Positions 26,154-35,657 are shown, counted from the stretch's first letter. The stretch: DNA of 64,000 nucleotides from Lepagella muris (GCF_004793975.1 NZ_SRYB01000013.1:55286-119285), one strand, 5' to 3'. The notes: generated by a model from the sequence alone, not told the origin. A program made the numbers and translations.

Positions 26154-26711
26154 ATGAATATCAAGCGATACGGGATAGCCAATCTGATGTTGGGGGTGGC
26201 GTGCATGATGGTGCTGTCGTTCTCCACAGGCTGTTCATCATCAAAGAATGCAACGAAACGTCCGCCTGTGCAGGTGGAGAGAGCTGATGGCAACGGTAAA
26301 TCCCGACAGAAGGGTAATTCCGGATTGAAGGGTAAGAGGAAGCGGATTGTAGACGAGGCGTTGACCTGGGTAGGCACTCCTTATAAATATGCCTCCAATA
26401 AGAAAGGGAAGGGCACGGATTGTTCCGGTCTGGTGATTACGGTCTATGAGGAGGTGGTCGGCAAGAAACTTCCGCGCAATTCAAGGGAACAGGCGGAATA
26501 TTGCCGCAAACTTTCGGAGAGGAGTGTGAAGCCGGGCGATCTCGTTTTCTTCGCCACCGGACGTGATTCGAAAAAGATATCCCACGTGGGCATAATGATT
26601 GACGATACGCGCTTCGTACACGCCTCCACCAAGAAAGGCGTCATTATCTCCGACATGCTGACCGACTACTACCGCCGCACATTCCGTATGTATGGCAGAG
26701 TGCCGGAATAA
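26154..26711 (+). CDS. NlpC/P60 family lipoprotein (peptidoglycan endopeptidase)
   Basis: 185 residues. Lipoprotein signal with lipobox STGC (C27). A basic, low-complexity linker leads to an NlpC/P60 papain-like domain with catalytic C90 (GTDCSGLV), H144 (KISHVGIMI) and H156 (FVHASTKKG), the standard Cys-His-His arrangement. These enzymes cut D-glutamyl-diaminopimelate bonds in peptide stems of peptidoglycan. Size and layout resemble Spr/NlpC of enterobacteria. Monocistronic, with its own strong promoter; convergent with the acyloxyacyl hydrolase gene. Confidence 0.93.
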   Translation: MNIKRYGIANLMLGVACMMVLSFSTGCSSSKNATKRPPVQVERADGNGKSRQKGNSGLKGKRKRIVDEALTWVGTPYKYASNKKGKGTDCSGLVITVYEEVVGKKLPRNSREQAEYCRKLSERSVKPGDLVFFATGRDSKKISHVGIMIDDTRFVHASTKKGVIISDMLTDYYRRTFRMYGRVPE

Positions 26712-26737
26712 TCCCGGAGGCTGCGGTTGGTTTTGTG

Positions 26738-27931
26738 TCAGAATCTGACGCCGATGCCGAGCATCAGGTTTTGTGGATTCTTGAAATCGCCGAGACGGTA
26801 GCCCACATTGAGGTAGACGTGGCGCGTCAGGAACGTCTTCAAGGTGAGCGATTGGTAGAAACGGTTGTAGCCCACAGGATTGATGATCTCATATCCGATG
26901 CCGGCATTGACCGAGAAGATCGGCATTGTCAGTTCGGCATGTGCTGATATACCGAGGCTTATCTGTTTGCCTAACGGTGGGCGTTCAAATTTCAGATACT
27001 CATCGTGTGTGCCTTCCACCCAATAAGGTGCTATGCCGGCACTCTCGTCCCATTGAAGGTCGAGCGACGGAGCTACCGCCACCCATCTGTTGAGCTTACG
27101 CATGGGGGAGAACTGCATACCAACCACTCCGAACTTTCCGGGACACAGCTGTGCTTCCGCCGGATCTCCGACGCTTACCACGCTTTTGCGCCAAGCACCG
27201 TAGACCATCACGTCATACATCCATCTCCCCTTGTCGGCTTCCTCCTCCAATTGCTCATACCTGACGCTATTCTTCGGCTGAGGATTCAGTATATAGTCAA
27301 AGCCCACGGAGAGACCGACAGTGTTGACTCCGGCATTGGGCCAGGAGGTGTTGCCATTTGAGTAATGTGTCGCCTCTACGCCGAATGAGAGATCAAAATT
27401 CCTTGACAGGGCATACTTCAATTTGAATCCGAGTCCCATCATTGCGGTCACTGAGGTGCTGACAGCCGCATTATTGTCAGGCGTCTCCTCATCATAATGC
27501 TTCCAGCCGAAAGCCGCTCCGAAATTCCACTCATAATTAATCGAAAGTCTATCGGAGATATTGAATACCGGTGCGCCCTGGTAGACGTAGGCAGTCATGG
27601 GGGAACCAACCAGAGATTTTGCGAAGAAAGTGTTCCCACCGATTCCGATGCCCTGATACAACCCTTTATACAGGATTCCCTCTCTTGAACTTTCGTTGAA
27701 TGAGAAACCGGCACGTATAGATCCGGCGATATTCTTGTTGATTGACTTGGATTCAGGATTATCACCATCAAGAAAAGAGTTGGTGGGAAGCACAAAAGAT
27801 GCGGATGCCTTTGCGCCAACCCTCCATTCCGGCGATAGGGAGAACCACGACGGTAGGGAGTCAGTGTTCTCAGCATGGCAATATAGGGATGCCGCTGTCA
27901 GCAAAGATAGGGTGTAGATCAGTTTTCGCAT
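26738..27931 (-). CDS. Acyloxyacyl hydrolase / PagL-like lipid A deacylase
   Basis: 397 residues with a signal peptide (cleavage after LYCHA). The stretch EATHYSNGNTSWPNAGVNTV contains the H-x-S-N signature of PagL-type lipid A 3-O-deacylases (H189, S191), embedded in a beta-barrel pattern ending VGYRLGDF and MLGIGVRF. PagL enzymes remove an acyl chain from lipid A in the outer membrane. The protein is more than twice PagL length, as usual for Bacteroidales acyloxyacyl hydrolases, which add strands or a plug. The gene overlaps the upstream lipoprotein gene by 13 bp, so the two form an operon and may act together on lipopolysaccharide. Activity on a particular acyl chain is inferred only. Confidence 0.75.
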   Translation of the reverse strand: MRKLIYTLSLLTAASLYCHAENTDSLPSWFSLSPEWRVGAKASASFVLPTNSFLDGDNPESKSINKNIAGSIRAGFSFNESSREGILYKGLYQGIGIGGNTFFAKSLVGSPMTAYVYQGAPVFNISDRLSINYEWNFGAAFGWKHYDEETPDNNAAVSTSVTAMMGLGFKLKYALSRNFDLSFGVEATHYSNGNTSWPNAGVNTVGLSVGFDYILNPQPKNSVRYEQLEEEADKGRWMYDVMVYGAWRKSVVSVGDPAEAQLCPGKFGVVGMQFSPMRKLNRWVAVAPSLDLQWDESAGIAPYWVEGTHDEYLKFERPPLGKQISLGISAHAELTMPIFSVNAGIGYEIINPVGYNRFYQSLTLKTFLTRHVYLNVGYRLGDFKNPQNLMLGIGVRF

Positions 27932-28854
27932 GAGATTTCAATATCGTAGTCAATAGGTTGGAAAAGCTGGCATTTGCCGGATGCCGGATAAGTGAATTGA
28001 GAGTTGGGTTGCATGAATGTGGCGAGATACCTTACGTCTAACGTGGCATATCTTACGTATAATATCGAGGTGACAGTGGAATGGGCGGGCACATCGATAT
28101 AAGCCACTTCATCCGGATTTACATTCTCGGAATGAAACTCAATGACATCACCGATGGTCACTTCTACATTGCTTGACTCAGACTCAATCCATTCACCGTT
28201 GGAATAGATCTGAACGGGGACAGTCCCGCGTATGCCGTTCTGCCAAAGTTCTTCCGGCTGAAGCAGAATCTTGGATTTGGCATAATTGTATGGATATATT
28301 CCGATTCTTTTTACTGAGTCGGTATTGTTGTTGACTTTTGAGCTCATCATCTTTAAAGTCTTGAATCCTGCTACCGGACGCACTATATCATATCCCAGGT
28401 GTTCTATCTCCATAGGCTTCCCCGGGGTCAGGTGGAAGGTAATGCTGAGGGATTGTTCTCCATATAGGAGGGTTGACCATACGGAGATTTCTGAATCGTA
28501 GGTGTTGTCTAATGCAGAGGCCTCCACCTTGTCACCCGATACCCGGAATTCAATTGAGAATCGTGGAGCGGCGTAGACTATCTTAGTAACGTCGTCGATG
28601 CTGTAGGATCCATACAAGATCTCCCCATCCTTATCATAATATATAGTTGAGGTGTAGGAGTCGATTTCATTGCCAAAAGAGAGACCTGACAATCCCTTCT
28701 TCTTGATTTTGAATGAATAAGAATCGCCACCGGGAGAGAGGGTGATGTCGGTCTCGATATCCTTCGGCAGAGGCTCCACGAAAATATCGCTGTTGCAGGC
28801 AGTGGATATGGTCAGGAGCATTATGCACAATATGTCGGTGAATAATAATCGCAT
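27919..28854 (-). CDS. Lipoprotein of unknown function, partner of the acyloxyacyl hydrolase
   Basis: 311 residues from ATG 28854, which gives a lipoprotein signal (MRLLFTDILCIMLLTISTAC, lipobox STAC); an ATG ten codons earlier adds charged residues before it. The mature part is beta-rich, with several short Ig-like or lipocalin-like stretches, but I recognise no family. It overlaps the hydrolase gene by 13 bp and lies upstream of it, so both come from one promoter at 28902-28909. A surface or periplasmic accessory role in lipid A modification is plausible from context alone. Confidence 0.75.
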   Translation of the reverse strand: MRLLFTDILCIMLLTISTACNSDIFVEPLPKDIETDITLSPGGDSYSFKIKKKGLSGLSFGNEIDSYTSTIYYDKDGEILYGSYSIDDVTKIVYAAPRFSIEFRVSGDKVEASALDNTYDSEISVWSTLLYGEQSLSITFHLTPGKPMEIEHLGYDIVRPVAGFKTLKMMSSKVNNNTDSVKRIGIYPYNYAKSKILLQPEELWQNGIRGTVPVQIYSNGEWIESESSNVEVTIGDVIEFHSENVNPDEVAYIDVPAHSTVTSILYVRYATLDVRYLATFMQPNSQFTYPASGKCQLFQPIDYDIEISCEN

Positions 28855-28901
28855 CTTCACGGGTTGGTCAGATTTATTAGACAACTTCTTTTAATATCCG
28901 G

Positions 28902-28909
28902 CAAAGATA
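28902..28909 (-). promoter_or_regulatory. Promoter -7 box of the lipoprotein/acyloxyacyl hydrolase operon
   Basis: TATCTTTG on the minus strand, a TAnnTTTG match, 47 bp before the ATG at 28854. No good -33 TTTG is seen. Confidence 0.5.
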
Positions 28910-28924
28910 TAAACGATTGCCATA

Positions 28925-28970
28925 TAAAAAAAACGAGTGGGGATGTAATTGACATACCCACACGTTTTTT
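28925..28970. terminator. Bidirectional terminator downstream of trxA
   Basis: Stem AACGAGTGGG / CCCACACGTT (9 of 10 pairs) with T runs on both strands (eight Ts on the minus strand, six on the plus). On the minus strand it ends trxA transcription. Confidence 0.8.
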
Positions 28971-28988
28971 AAGATTTATTATGAATCG

Positions 28989-29303
28989 TCAGAGAATCGC
29001 TGCAATCTTGTTTTCGAGATCAGCGAGTTTTACGAGACCCACGCTGCGCTCTTTTAGCTCCCCATCCTTAAAGAAGAGGACAGTGGGGATATTGCGCACC
29101 CTGAATGTAGAGGCTACTTCATCGTTGTCGTCAATATTGAGCTTGCCGATGGTCACCTGTCCGGCATACTTCTCTGCGAGCTCCTCTACGATAGGACCGA
29201 GCTTGATGCAGGGACCGCACCAGGTAGCCCAGAAATCGATTACGACAGGGTTGCCTGATTCAATAGCCTCAAGGGCTGTCTGATCTGTGAATTCTAATGC
29301 CAT
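28989..29303 (-). CDS. trxA: Thioredoxin
   Basis: 104 residues, standard thioredoxin length, with the active-site motif FWATWCGPC (C29 and C32) and the cis-proline loop NIPTVLFF. No signal peptide, so cytoplasmic. It reduces protein disulfides using electrons from thioredoxin reductase, whose gene is not in this window. Monocistronic with its own promoter and terminator. Confidence 0.96.
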   Translation of the reverse strand: MALEFTDQTALEAIESGNPVVIDFWATWCGPCIKLGPIVEELAEKYAGQVTIGKLNIDDNDEVASTFRVRNIPTVLFFKDGELKERSVGLVKLADLENKIAAIL

Positions 29304-29363
29304 TTTATAGTTCGTTTTAAGTTAAACGGATGAAGCCGTAAGGACTTCGTATGAAAATTTTCC

Positions 29364-29371
29364 CAAAAGTA
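29364..29371 (-). promoter_or_regulatory. Promoter -7 box of trxA
   Basis: TACTTTTG on the minus strand, matching TAnnTTTG, 60 bp upstream of the trxA ATG. Confidence 0.55.
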
Positions 29372-29435
29372 GAAATTTTTACCGATATATGCAACATGGT
29401 TTGTGCAAAAAAACGGCAAAACTCAGTAAGCCCGC

Positions 29436-32400
29436 TCAAGAAGAGGTAGTCACCTTATATTTCACTCCCCAGTCGTCGAGGAAAGCGACGGTCTCTTTCG
29501 TGACGGAGAATTTCTTACGGGAATGCACGGAAATTATCTGTTTTGTTTCCTGATTGTATATGTCGATGAAGAGGTCGCCCGCACGTTTCCCGGCATTAAA
29601 CTGTAGGAACTTGTTGAAAAATTCCTCCGTGCAGAATCTGTCGTCGAGATATACGGTCAAGGCATTCGCCATCTTCCCCTGAACGTTGTCGAGGTTCTGT
29701 ATCTCCTCGATGTTCACGTCAAGACGATCCGGTTTAAATTTGCTTTGAGCCACGTTTACCTTCAGATATACGGCATCGCCCACTTGCAGACGGTTTTTGT
29801 AGAATTCGAAATTGTTGGCGAATAGCATGAAGTCTACGCTCCCGGTCATATCCTCTATGGTAATTACGCCGTATGGTCTTCCATTTCGCGCTATACGTTG
29901 GTTTATGCCTGTCACCATTCCCCCCATGGTCAGTTTCGCTCCCGCCACCTTCTTATCCTCAAAATCACCGCACGAGCAATTGCAGCCGTAGGTCAGTTCC
30001 ATATAGTAGGGGTCAAGAGGATGGGCGGATAGGTAGATAGTGACGAGTTTCTTCTCCTCATCCAGAAGTTTGAGGCGGTTCCATGGAGTCACCTGTGGAA
30101 TTGGCGGACGAGCCGTCTCGATAGGTTCAAAATCACCGAAAAGACTTGCCTGCATGGAGTTCTTGTCGTTCTGGATTGTCTGTCCATACTTCACAAGCAT
30201 TTCGGTAAAAGATGTGTCGCCAACCGGTTCCACAAAAATCTCTCTCATATATCCGAGACTGTCGAACGCACCCGCCATGCCAAGGCTCTCTATGGATGAG
30301 CGGTTGCAACTGCTGAGATTCACGCGCTCCACAAAGTCGTAGATATCCTTATACGGACCATTCTCCCTTCGCTCGGCGATTATGGCATTTACGGCATTGC
30401 CGCCCACGCCCTTTATGGCTCCGAGTCCGAAGCGTATCTGTCCGGCTTTTGTGACGCCGAATTTCTCTATCGACTCGTTTATGTCGGGTCCCTTCACGTC
30501 GATGCCCATGCGTATGCACTCATCCATAATCTTCTTGAGCTTGTCGGCTGCACCGAGATTGCGGCTTAGCACGCCTGCCATATATTCGGCAGGATAGTTG
30601 GCTTTCAGATATGCGGTCTGGTATGCCACCCATGTGTAGCACGTGGCATGGCTCTTGTTGAATGCGTATGACGCGAATTTCTCCCAATCAGCCCATATCT
30701 TCTCCAGCACCTCAGCCTTGTGACCGTTCTTCTGACCCTCGTCCATAAACTTCACCTTCAGCTTTGCCATCTTGTCGATCTGCTTCTTACCCATAGCCTT
30801 ACGGAGCATATCACTCTCGCCTCGGGTGAAGTTGGATAGAAGACGCGACAGAAGCATCACCTGCTCCTGATAGACCGTGATTCCGTAGGTCTCCTCAAGA
30901 TATTTCTCCATGATTGGGATATCGTAGGAGATAGGTTCGTCGCCATGCTTACGCTTGATGAAGGAGGGGATATAGTCCATAGGACCCGGACGATAGAGGG
31001 CGTTCATGGCTATGAGGTCCTCGAATTTTGAGGGCTGGAGGTCGCGGAGAGAGTTCTGCATGCCGGCAGACTCAAACTGGAATGTGGAGGTTGTGCGTCC
31101 GTCGCAGTATAGCTTGAATGTCGGTGCGTCGTCAAGGGGGATATGCTCGATGTCGAGATCAAACCCACGAGTCTGTTTGATGTTGGCAAGAGCCTCCTTG
31201 ATTATTGATAGGGTCTTCAGTCCAAGGAAGTCCATCTTTATTAGCCCGGTCTCCTCGATTACGCTACCCTCGTATTGCGTGGATATCACCTTCGATCCGT
31301 CGGCATCCGTAGCCACGGATATAGGCACCCAGTCGGTTATGTCGTCACGTCCGATGATGACGCCGCAGGCATGTATGCCAGTGCCGCGCACGTTCCCCTC
31401 GAGCTGTCCGGCATATTTCATCACCTCCCTTACGATGGGGTTCTCATTGTGGGTCTCCGCCTCAAATTCCTTGCAGTAGGCAAGGCAATTCTTGAAGTTG
31501 ATCTTGGGAGCCTTACCATTGACCTCCGGCAGACGGTCAGGCACGAGCTTGGCAAGACGGTTTGATTCCGGAAGAGGAAGCTCCATCACTTTCGCCACGT
31601 CCTTTATGGCGGATTTAGTAGCCATAGTCTGATACGTGATGATATGTGCCACTTTCTCCGCTCCATATTTCTCTGTGACGTATTTCAGCACCACGTATCT
31701 CCCGTCGTCGTCGAAGTCAACGTCGATATCGGGTAGGGAGATACGGTCAGGGTTAAGAAAACGTTCGAAAAGAAGGTCATATTTGATGGGGTCGATCTGC
31801 GTTATACCCAGACAGTATGCCGCCGCGCTTCCGGCAGCCGAACCACGACCCGGACCCACACTGACGCCAAGTTGCTTCTTGGCGACATTGATGAAGTCTT
31901 GCACGATAAGGAAGTAGCCGGGGAAACCCATCGTCTTCATTATATACAGCTCAAATTTAAGACGCTCCTTTACATCGTCGGTGAGTGGATCACCATATCT
32001 CTCTTTCGCCCCTTCCCACGTCAGCTTCTCCAGATAATCAGCCTCGAATTTGATACGGTATAGCTTGTCGTATCCGCCAAGACGCTTTATCTTCTTGTCG
32101 GCATCCTCTTTTGAGAGCACAACATTCCCGTTCTCATCTTGGGTGAACTCATTGAAAAGATCCTCCTCGGTGAGACGCTGACGGTATTCCTCCTCGGTGC
32201 CGAACTCTTCAGGTATGGCGAAGTTGGGCATGATGGGACCGTGGTCGATGGAATAGAACTCGATTTTGTCAAGTATCTCGTTGGTGTTCTGTAGAGCCTG
32301 CGGCACGTCGGCGAAGATCTTGTTCATCTCCTCCGTTGATTTGAGCCATTCCTGCTTTGTGTAATGCAGGCGTGGCTCATTGAATCTTTTCTGCATCGAT

Positions 32401-33119
32401 ACGCAGATCAGTCGGTCGTGAGCCTCGGCATCATCCTCAAACGTGAAATGCACGTCGTTCGTGGCAATCACCTTTATGCCATGCTTCTCCGCCATCTTCA
32501 GCAGAAACTCATTGACTTTCTCTTCGAGAGGATATACATCGCGGTTGGAATTCTCCTTGAATGTCTGGTGGCGTTGCAGCTCGAGGTAATAGTCGTCGCC
32601 AAACGTCTCCTTATACCATAGTATCCTCTCTTCGGCAGACTGCAGGTCATCATGTATTATGAATTGCGGCACTTCCCCGCCCAGACAAGCGGAGCATACG
32701 ATCAGCCCCTCGCGATGAAGGGCAAGCTGCTCACGGTCGGTACGTGGTTTGTAGTAGTAGCCGTCGGTCCATGCCTTGCTGACGAGCTTTATGAGGTTGT
32801 GGTAGCCTTGGCTATTCTTGGCAAGCACAATCAGATGGAAGCCATTGTCGCTCTTGTCCTTTCGGTCGGTCATTTTTTCACGGGCGACATACATCTCGCA
32901 TCCGAGGATAGGTTTGAACTTCTCCTCATCGGGTTTCCCGGAGTTCTTTTTGTTGACATAGTTATAAAACTCCTTGATGCCGAACATGTTGCCGTGGTCG
33001 GTTAGGGCGATTCCGCGCATGCCGTCGCCGATAGCCTTATCGACGAGTTCGGGGATTGATGCCTTTCCGTCAAGCAGACTGTATTGTGAGTGAACGTGAA
33101 GATGAGTAAAAGGGATCAT
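29436..33119 (-). CDS. dnaE: DNA polymerase III alpha subunit
   Basis: 1227 residues from ATG 33119; the upstream extension to 33173 overlaps the promoter and does not match the family. The PHP domain starts at once (FTHLHVHSQYSLLDGKASIP; LTDHGNMFG). The palm catalytic aspartates are in LPDIDVDFDD, followed by the fingers and the helix-hairpin-helix region (GLGAIKGVGGNAV), then an OB-fold (LTMGGMVTGINQRIARNGRP). This is the main replicative polymerase, DnaE type, not PolC (no exonuclease insertion). Its length and motifs are complete. Confidence 0.96.
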   Translation of the reverse strand: MIPFTHLHVHSQYSLLDGKASIPELVDKAIGDGMRGIALTDHGNMFGIKEFYNYVNKKNSGKPDEEKFKPILGCEMYVAREKMTDRKDKSDNGFHLIVLAKNSQGYHNLIKLVSKAWTDGYYYKPRTDREQLALHREGLIVCSACLGGEVPQFIIHDDLQSAEERILWYKETFGDDYYLELQRHQTFKENSNRDVYPLEEKVNEFLLKMAEKHGIKVIATNDVHFTFEDDAEAHDRLICVSMQKRFNEPRLHYTKQEWLKSTEEMNKIFADVPQALQNTNEILDKIEFYSIDHGPIMPNFAIPEEFGTEEEYRQRLTEEDLFNEFTQDENGNVVLSKEDADKKIKRLGGYDKLYRIKFEADYLEKLTWEGAKERYGDPLTDDVKERLKFELYIMKTMGFPGYFLIVQDFINVAKKQLGVSVGPGRGSAAGSAAAYCLGITQIDPIKYDLLFERFLNPDRISLPDIDVDFDDDGRYVVLKYVTEKYGAEKVAHIITYQTMATKSAIKDVAKVMELPLPESNRLAKLVPDRLPEVNGKAPKINFKNCLAYCKEFEAETHNENPIVREVMKYAGQLEGNVRGTGIHACGVIIGRDDITDWVPISVATDADGSKVISTQYEGSVIEETGLIKMDFLGLKTLSIIKEALANIKQTRGFDLDIEHIPLDDAPTFKLYCDGRTTSTFQFESAGMQNSLRDLQPSKFEDLIAMNALYRPGPMDYIPSFIKRKHGDEPISYDIPIMEKYLEETYGITVYQEQVMLLSRLLSNFTRGESDMLRKAMGKKQIDKMAKLKVKFMDEGQKNGHKAEVLEKIWADWEKFASYAFNKSHATCYTWVAYQTAYLKANYPAEYMAGVLSRNLGAADKLKKIMDECIRMGIDVKGPDINESIEKFGVTKAGQIRFGLGAIKGVGGNAVNAIIAERRENGPYKDIYDFVERVNLSSCNRSSIESLGMAGAFDSLGYMREIFVEPVGDTSFTEMLVKYGQTIQNDKNSMQASLFGDFEPIETARPPIPQVTPWNRLKLLDEEKKLVTIYLSAHPLDPYYMELTYGCNCSCGDFEDKKVAGAKLTMGGMVTGINQRIARNGRPYGVITIEDMTGSVDFMLFANNFEFYKNRLQVGDAVYLKVNVAQSKFKPDRLDVNIEEIQNLDNVQGKMANALTVYLDDRFCTEEFFNKFLQFNAGKRAGDLFIDIYNQETKQIISVHSRKKFSVTKETVAFLDDWGVKYKVTTSS

Positions 33120-33150
33120 GTGATTTGTTATGGAGAAGTGAATTTTTTTA

Positions 33151-33158
33151 CAAAGATA
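33151..33158 (-). promoter_or_regulatory. Promoter -7 box of dnaE
   Basis: TATCTTTG on the minus strand, 31 bp upstream of the dnaE ATG. It supports the start chosen at 33119. Confidence 0.6.
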
Positions 33159-33241
33159 ATTGAAAGAAATCAATAAGCGAGCGTGTCAGTGAAAAAATTT
33201 TTGTATGTCGATGCGGTTTCCGGTCATTGTCATCCCATTGC

Positions 33242-34342
33242 TTAATTATCTTTTTTCTTAGATACTGCGAATATCTTTTCAAGTTTGTTATTTATACGCC
33301 ACTCTGATTCTTTGATATTGGAAGTGTCGCGTTTGTTAGTGTCTAAATTTACTTCATCCTTGAATATCGCTTTCATCCCGGTATTGAAATGGCGACCGAA
33401 ACATGGATATTTCATTTTTATTTTAGCAAGAAATACCCCTTTAAGGCGAGATGTCCATACCCCCGTCTCGGAATTTCTGAAATACAGGTGATCCTCCGCA
33501 GCCCCGATAATGCCGGCGTTTGCCAATTCGTATAAGTCATTGGCAAGATTTTTGATTGTATCGAGGCGTTTCTCATCCGTGTCGATGCTTGCTCCCAGAT
33601 GGGTTTTCAATAGTTTTTTATACCAACGCTCTTTATGTTTTTCCGACTTTATACCCAGACGGTAGCGAAGTTTGGCAATTTGGGATCCACCCAGTCTTGA
33701 GGTATCCCTTTTGAATACGTATAATTCCAGTCCATACTCCAAATCAGCCTTACCGACATATCTAAGGCGGTCGTTATTCCTTTTGAAACATTCCTTTATA
33801 TCCTTGCTCCATACATATACCACGTCAGGTGTCAGCCGGTCGATGAGCGTGCGGAATGCGGGATAAGCTGCATCGTATGTGGCGGCATCCTTTGGCGTCA
33901 TTTCCGTGTCATTATGGTAGAATTGCAGATAGTTGGTGAACGCTATCCGATTCCACAACGATGCCCGCTTTTCGCTGCCGAGATCGCCGGCACATTTCAG
34001 CATATAATACGTGAATATCTTATAGGATGGATACGAAGCATCTCTATCAATAAAAGAGGTGATTTCAATGATATTGCTGTTGCTCAGCCGATAATAAGCC
34101 TTATCCTCACGCGACGCATAGAAAGGGCAATCCTGATCTTTCTCCCAAATGGAGTCGGGATTCCTGCATACCGCAGTATGGGGGCAATCCTCGGTGCAGA
34201 AATGACATACTCCGACTGCAAGAGTCTTCAGTCCATAGAATCCCTCCTCATAACCGTCGCCTATCCACGGCTCAAAGAAATAAGGATTGTCATTACTGCC
34301 TTCCGGCGTCTGCGTCATATAAGAGTTGTTGAAATCATCCAT
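33242..34342 (-). CDS. Hypothetical protein with UDG-superfamily-like layout and a cysteine cluster
   Basis: 366 residues, soluble. No family recognised by name. Near residues 40-75 a first beta strand (GLKTLAVGV) runs into a cysteine-rich loop, CHFCTEDCPHTAVC ... DCPFY, that could bind zinc or an iron-sulfur cluster. Further on, NRIAFTNYLQFY and TLIDRLTPDVVYVWSKDIKE recall the N-x-x-N/F and 'PDVVVxWG' segments of uracil-DNA-glycosylase-fold proteins. The C-terminal ~150 residues are highly basic and helical, possibly nucleic-acid binding. It diverges from another protein with a similar layout 331 bp away. I infer a distant UDG-like fold; catalytic residues are not established and it may be a sensor rather than an enzyme. 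Confidence 0.55.
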   Translation of the reverse strand: MDDFNNSYMTQTPEGSNDNPYFFEPWIGDGYEEGFYGLKTLAVGVCHFCTEDCPHTAVCRNPDSIWEKDQDCPFYASREDKAYYRLSNSNIIEITSFIDRDASYPSYKIFTYYMLKCAGDLGSEKRASLWNRIAFTNYLQFYHNDTEMTPKDAATYDAAYPAFRTLIDRLTPDVVYVWSKDIKECFKRNNDRLRYVGKADLEYGLELYVFKRDTSRLGGSQIAKLRYRLGIKSEKHKERWYKKLLKTHLGASIDTDEKRLDTIKNLANDLYELANAGIIGAAEDHLYFRNSETGVWTSRLKGVFLAKIKMKYPCFGRHFNTGMKAIFKDEVNLDTNKRDTSNIKESEWRINNKLEKIFAVSKKKDN

Positions 34343-34368
34343 AAGATTGGTATAAGATTAGATGCTTG

Positions 34369-34376
34369 CAAATTTA
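34369..34376 (-). promoter_or_regulatory. Promoter -7 box of the minus-strand UDG-like gene
   Basis: TAAATTTG on the minus strand, an exact consensus match, 26 bp before the ATG at 34342. Confidence 0.6.
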
Positions 34377-34460
34377 ATGAAGATAATCGGAATAAAGAAT
34401 ACCTTAATTGGTTCAATCCGGTTCAAATGCAGTAAAAAACTAATGAAGAATTATATCTTT

Positions 34461-34485
34461 GTGTTCTCCGTGCTCTTCGTGGTTT
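34461..34485. repeat. Partial copy of a dispersed hairpin repeat
   Basis: About 25 bp nearly identical (two differences) to 36891-36915 and related to the right arm at 39178-39205; shared core CCGTGCTCTTCGTGGTTT. Only one arm is present. It lies in the 331-bp divergent spacer 34343-34673, where the remaining sequence shows only the two promoters. Confidence 0.7.
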
Positions 34486-34639
34486 AAAATGTATCGGGAT
34501 AGCCATTTGAAAATAATTTTCTAAAAATACTGTATGCTTGGTTTTGTGTAATATTAAGTTGGATAGATAGTTAGCGTTAATAATCGGTCAATAAAGCGGG
34601 AATAAATTTTATTAAAGATTTATATAAGGATAATTGAAT

Positions 34640-34647
34640 TAATTTTG
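34640..34647 (+). promoter_or_regulatory. Promoter -7 box of the plus-strand UDG-like operon
   Basis: TAATTTTG, exact TAnnTTTG match, 26 bp before the ATG at 34674; no clear upstream TTTG. Confidence 0.6.
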
Positions 34648-34673
34648 CGCTTGAAAATAAAATCGTAATACAA

Positions 34674-35468
34674 ATGGAAACAAACATACATCGGAAGGAG
34701 GAGGCGATTCAGTCTGTATGGCTGAAGATGGCGGAGGCAAACAGTGATGCAGAGTCGCTTTGCACTGACGGATTGCTTTTCCGCGGACCTATCAGTTATG
34801 CCGACGGATATTGGAGTCGGAAGAAAGGTGAGGAGGAGACCCTTTGGCGGAACGCTCCCCGCAAGCTTCTTATCCTCACGAAGGATCTCAACGATGATGA
34901 AGGATGGGATGTCCGTCAGGAGACGGGACGATATAATGAGATAGCATTCAGCTATGAACGCGCCATCTCATTCTATAAGAACCTACGTATGTGGAGCTAT
35001 CTCATGCTGAAAGGTGAGATCGGTAATATCCCAAGTTTCAAGGATGCGCGCAACATGAATATCGTCGGACCCTTCTATGAGACAGCTCCGATAGCGAGGG
35101 TCAACTGCAAGAAACAGGTAGGGGGAGGGAGCATATCCGACACCCTGCTCATGCAATATCTTGAGACATACGCCGAGCCGCTTATGCAGCAGATCCGTCT
35201 CTACGATGCCGACATAATATATTGCTGCGGATTCTCCAACGACCGCAATATAATAATGGATTTCGTGTGGGCACACTACCTTACGGATCTTGAAAGCGTA
35301 CCCAACACCGATGGTTGGTTCTACTATTCCCCGTCAACGGGAAAACTCGTGGTCAACAGCTATCATCCTTCAGCACGTATCGGCTATGAAGAGACCTATT
35401 ACGGGTTGGCGGATGCATACGGAGAGACATTGAAATGGATTAAAGAGAAATACAATAAAACCTTTTGA
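34674..35468 (+). CDS. Hypothetical protein with uracil-DNA-glycosylase-like motifs
   Basis: 264 residues, soluble. I do not recognise a named family. The order of elements fits a UDG-like fold: first strand RKLLILTKDLND, a middle segment ETAPIARVNCKK, then a strand ADIIYCCGFSND and a late LVVNSYHPSARIGY, where HPS is the leucine-loop motif of UDGs. Between them is a Gly-rich KKQVGGGSISDT. It heads a three-gene operon with a zinc-ribbon mini-protein (3 bp downstream) and a two-span membrane mini-protein (4-bp overlap), and diverges from another UDG-like gene. The association suggests a small nucleic-acid repair or defence module; this is inference. Confidence 0.55.
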   Translation: METNIHRKEEAIQSVWLKMAEANSDAESLCTDGLLFRGPISYADGYWSRKKGEEETLWRNAPRKLLILTKDLNDDEGWDVRQETGRYNEIAFSYERAISFYKNLRMWSYLMLKGEIGNIPSFKDARNMNIVGPFYETAPIARVNCKKQVGGGSISDTLLMQYLETYAEPLMQQIRLYDADIIYCCGFSNDRNIIMDFVWAHYLTDLESVPNTDGWFYYSPSTGKLVVNSYHPSARIGYEETYYGLADAYGETLKWIKEKYNKTF

Positions 35469-35471
35469 ATT

Positions 35472-35657
35472 ATGCTCGTACCGTATTTTACAACCTGCAA
35501 GAAATGCGGAGAAATTTATATGATTCCGTCCGGCGGTGTTGTCTATCAGCCGCCTAAGCCGACACCATGCCCAAAGTGCCACACGGTAAATTCTCCGAAT
35601 ACCGGTTTGATGGGCTTGGCATTTAGGTTATTATTAAGAAAGATAATAGGGAAATGA
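35472..35657 (+). CDS. Zinc-ribbon mini-protein
   Basis: 61 residues with two CxxC knuckles, TTCKKCGEIY near the start and TPCPKCHTVN about 25 residues later: a one-zinc ribbon. The C-terminal part is short, hydrophobic and basic (GLAFRLLLRKIIGK), possibly an amphipathic helix touching the membrane. It starts 3 bp after the UDG-like gene and overlaps the next gene by 4 bp (ATGA), so it is firmly part of this operon. Function unknown. Confidence 0.65.
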   Translation: MLVPYFTTCKKCGEIYMIPSGGVVYQPPKPTPCPKCHTVNSPNTGLMGLAFRLLLRKIIGK

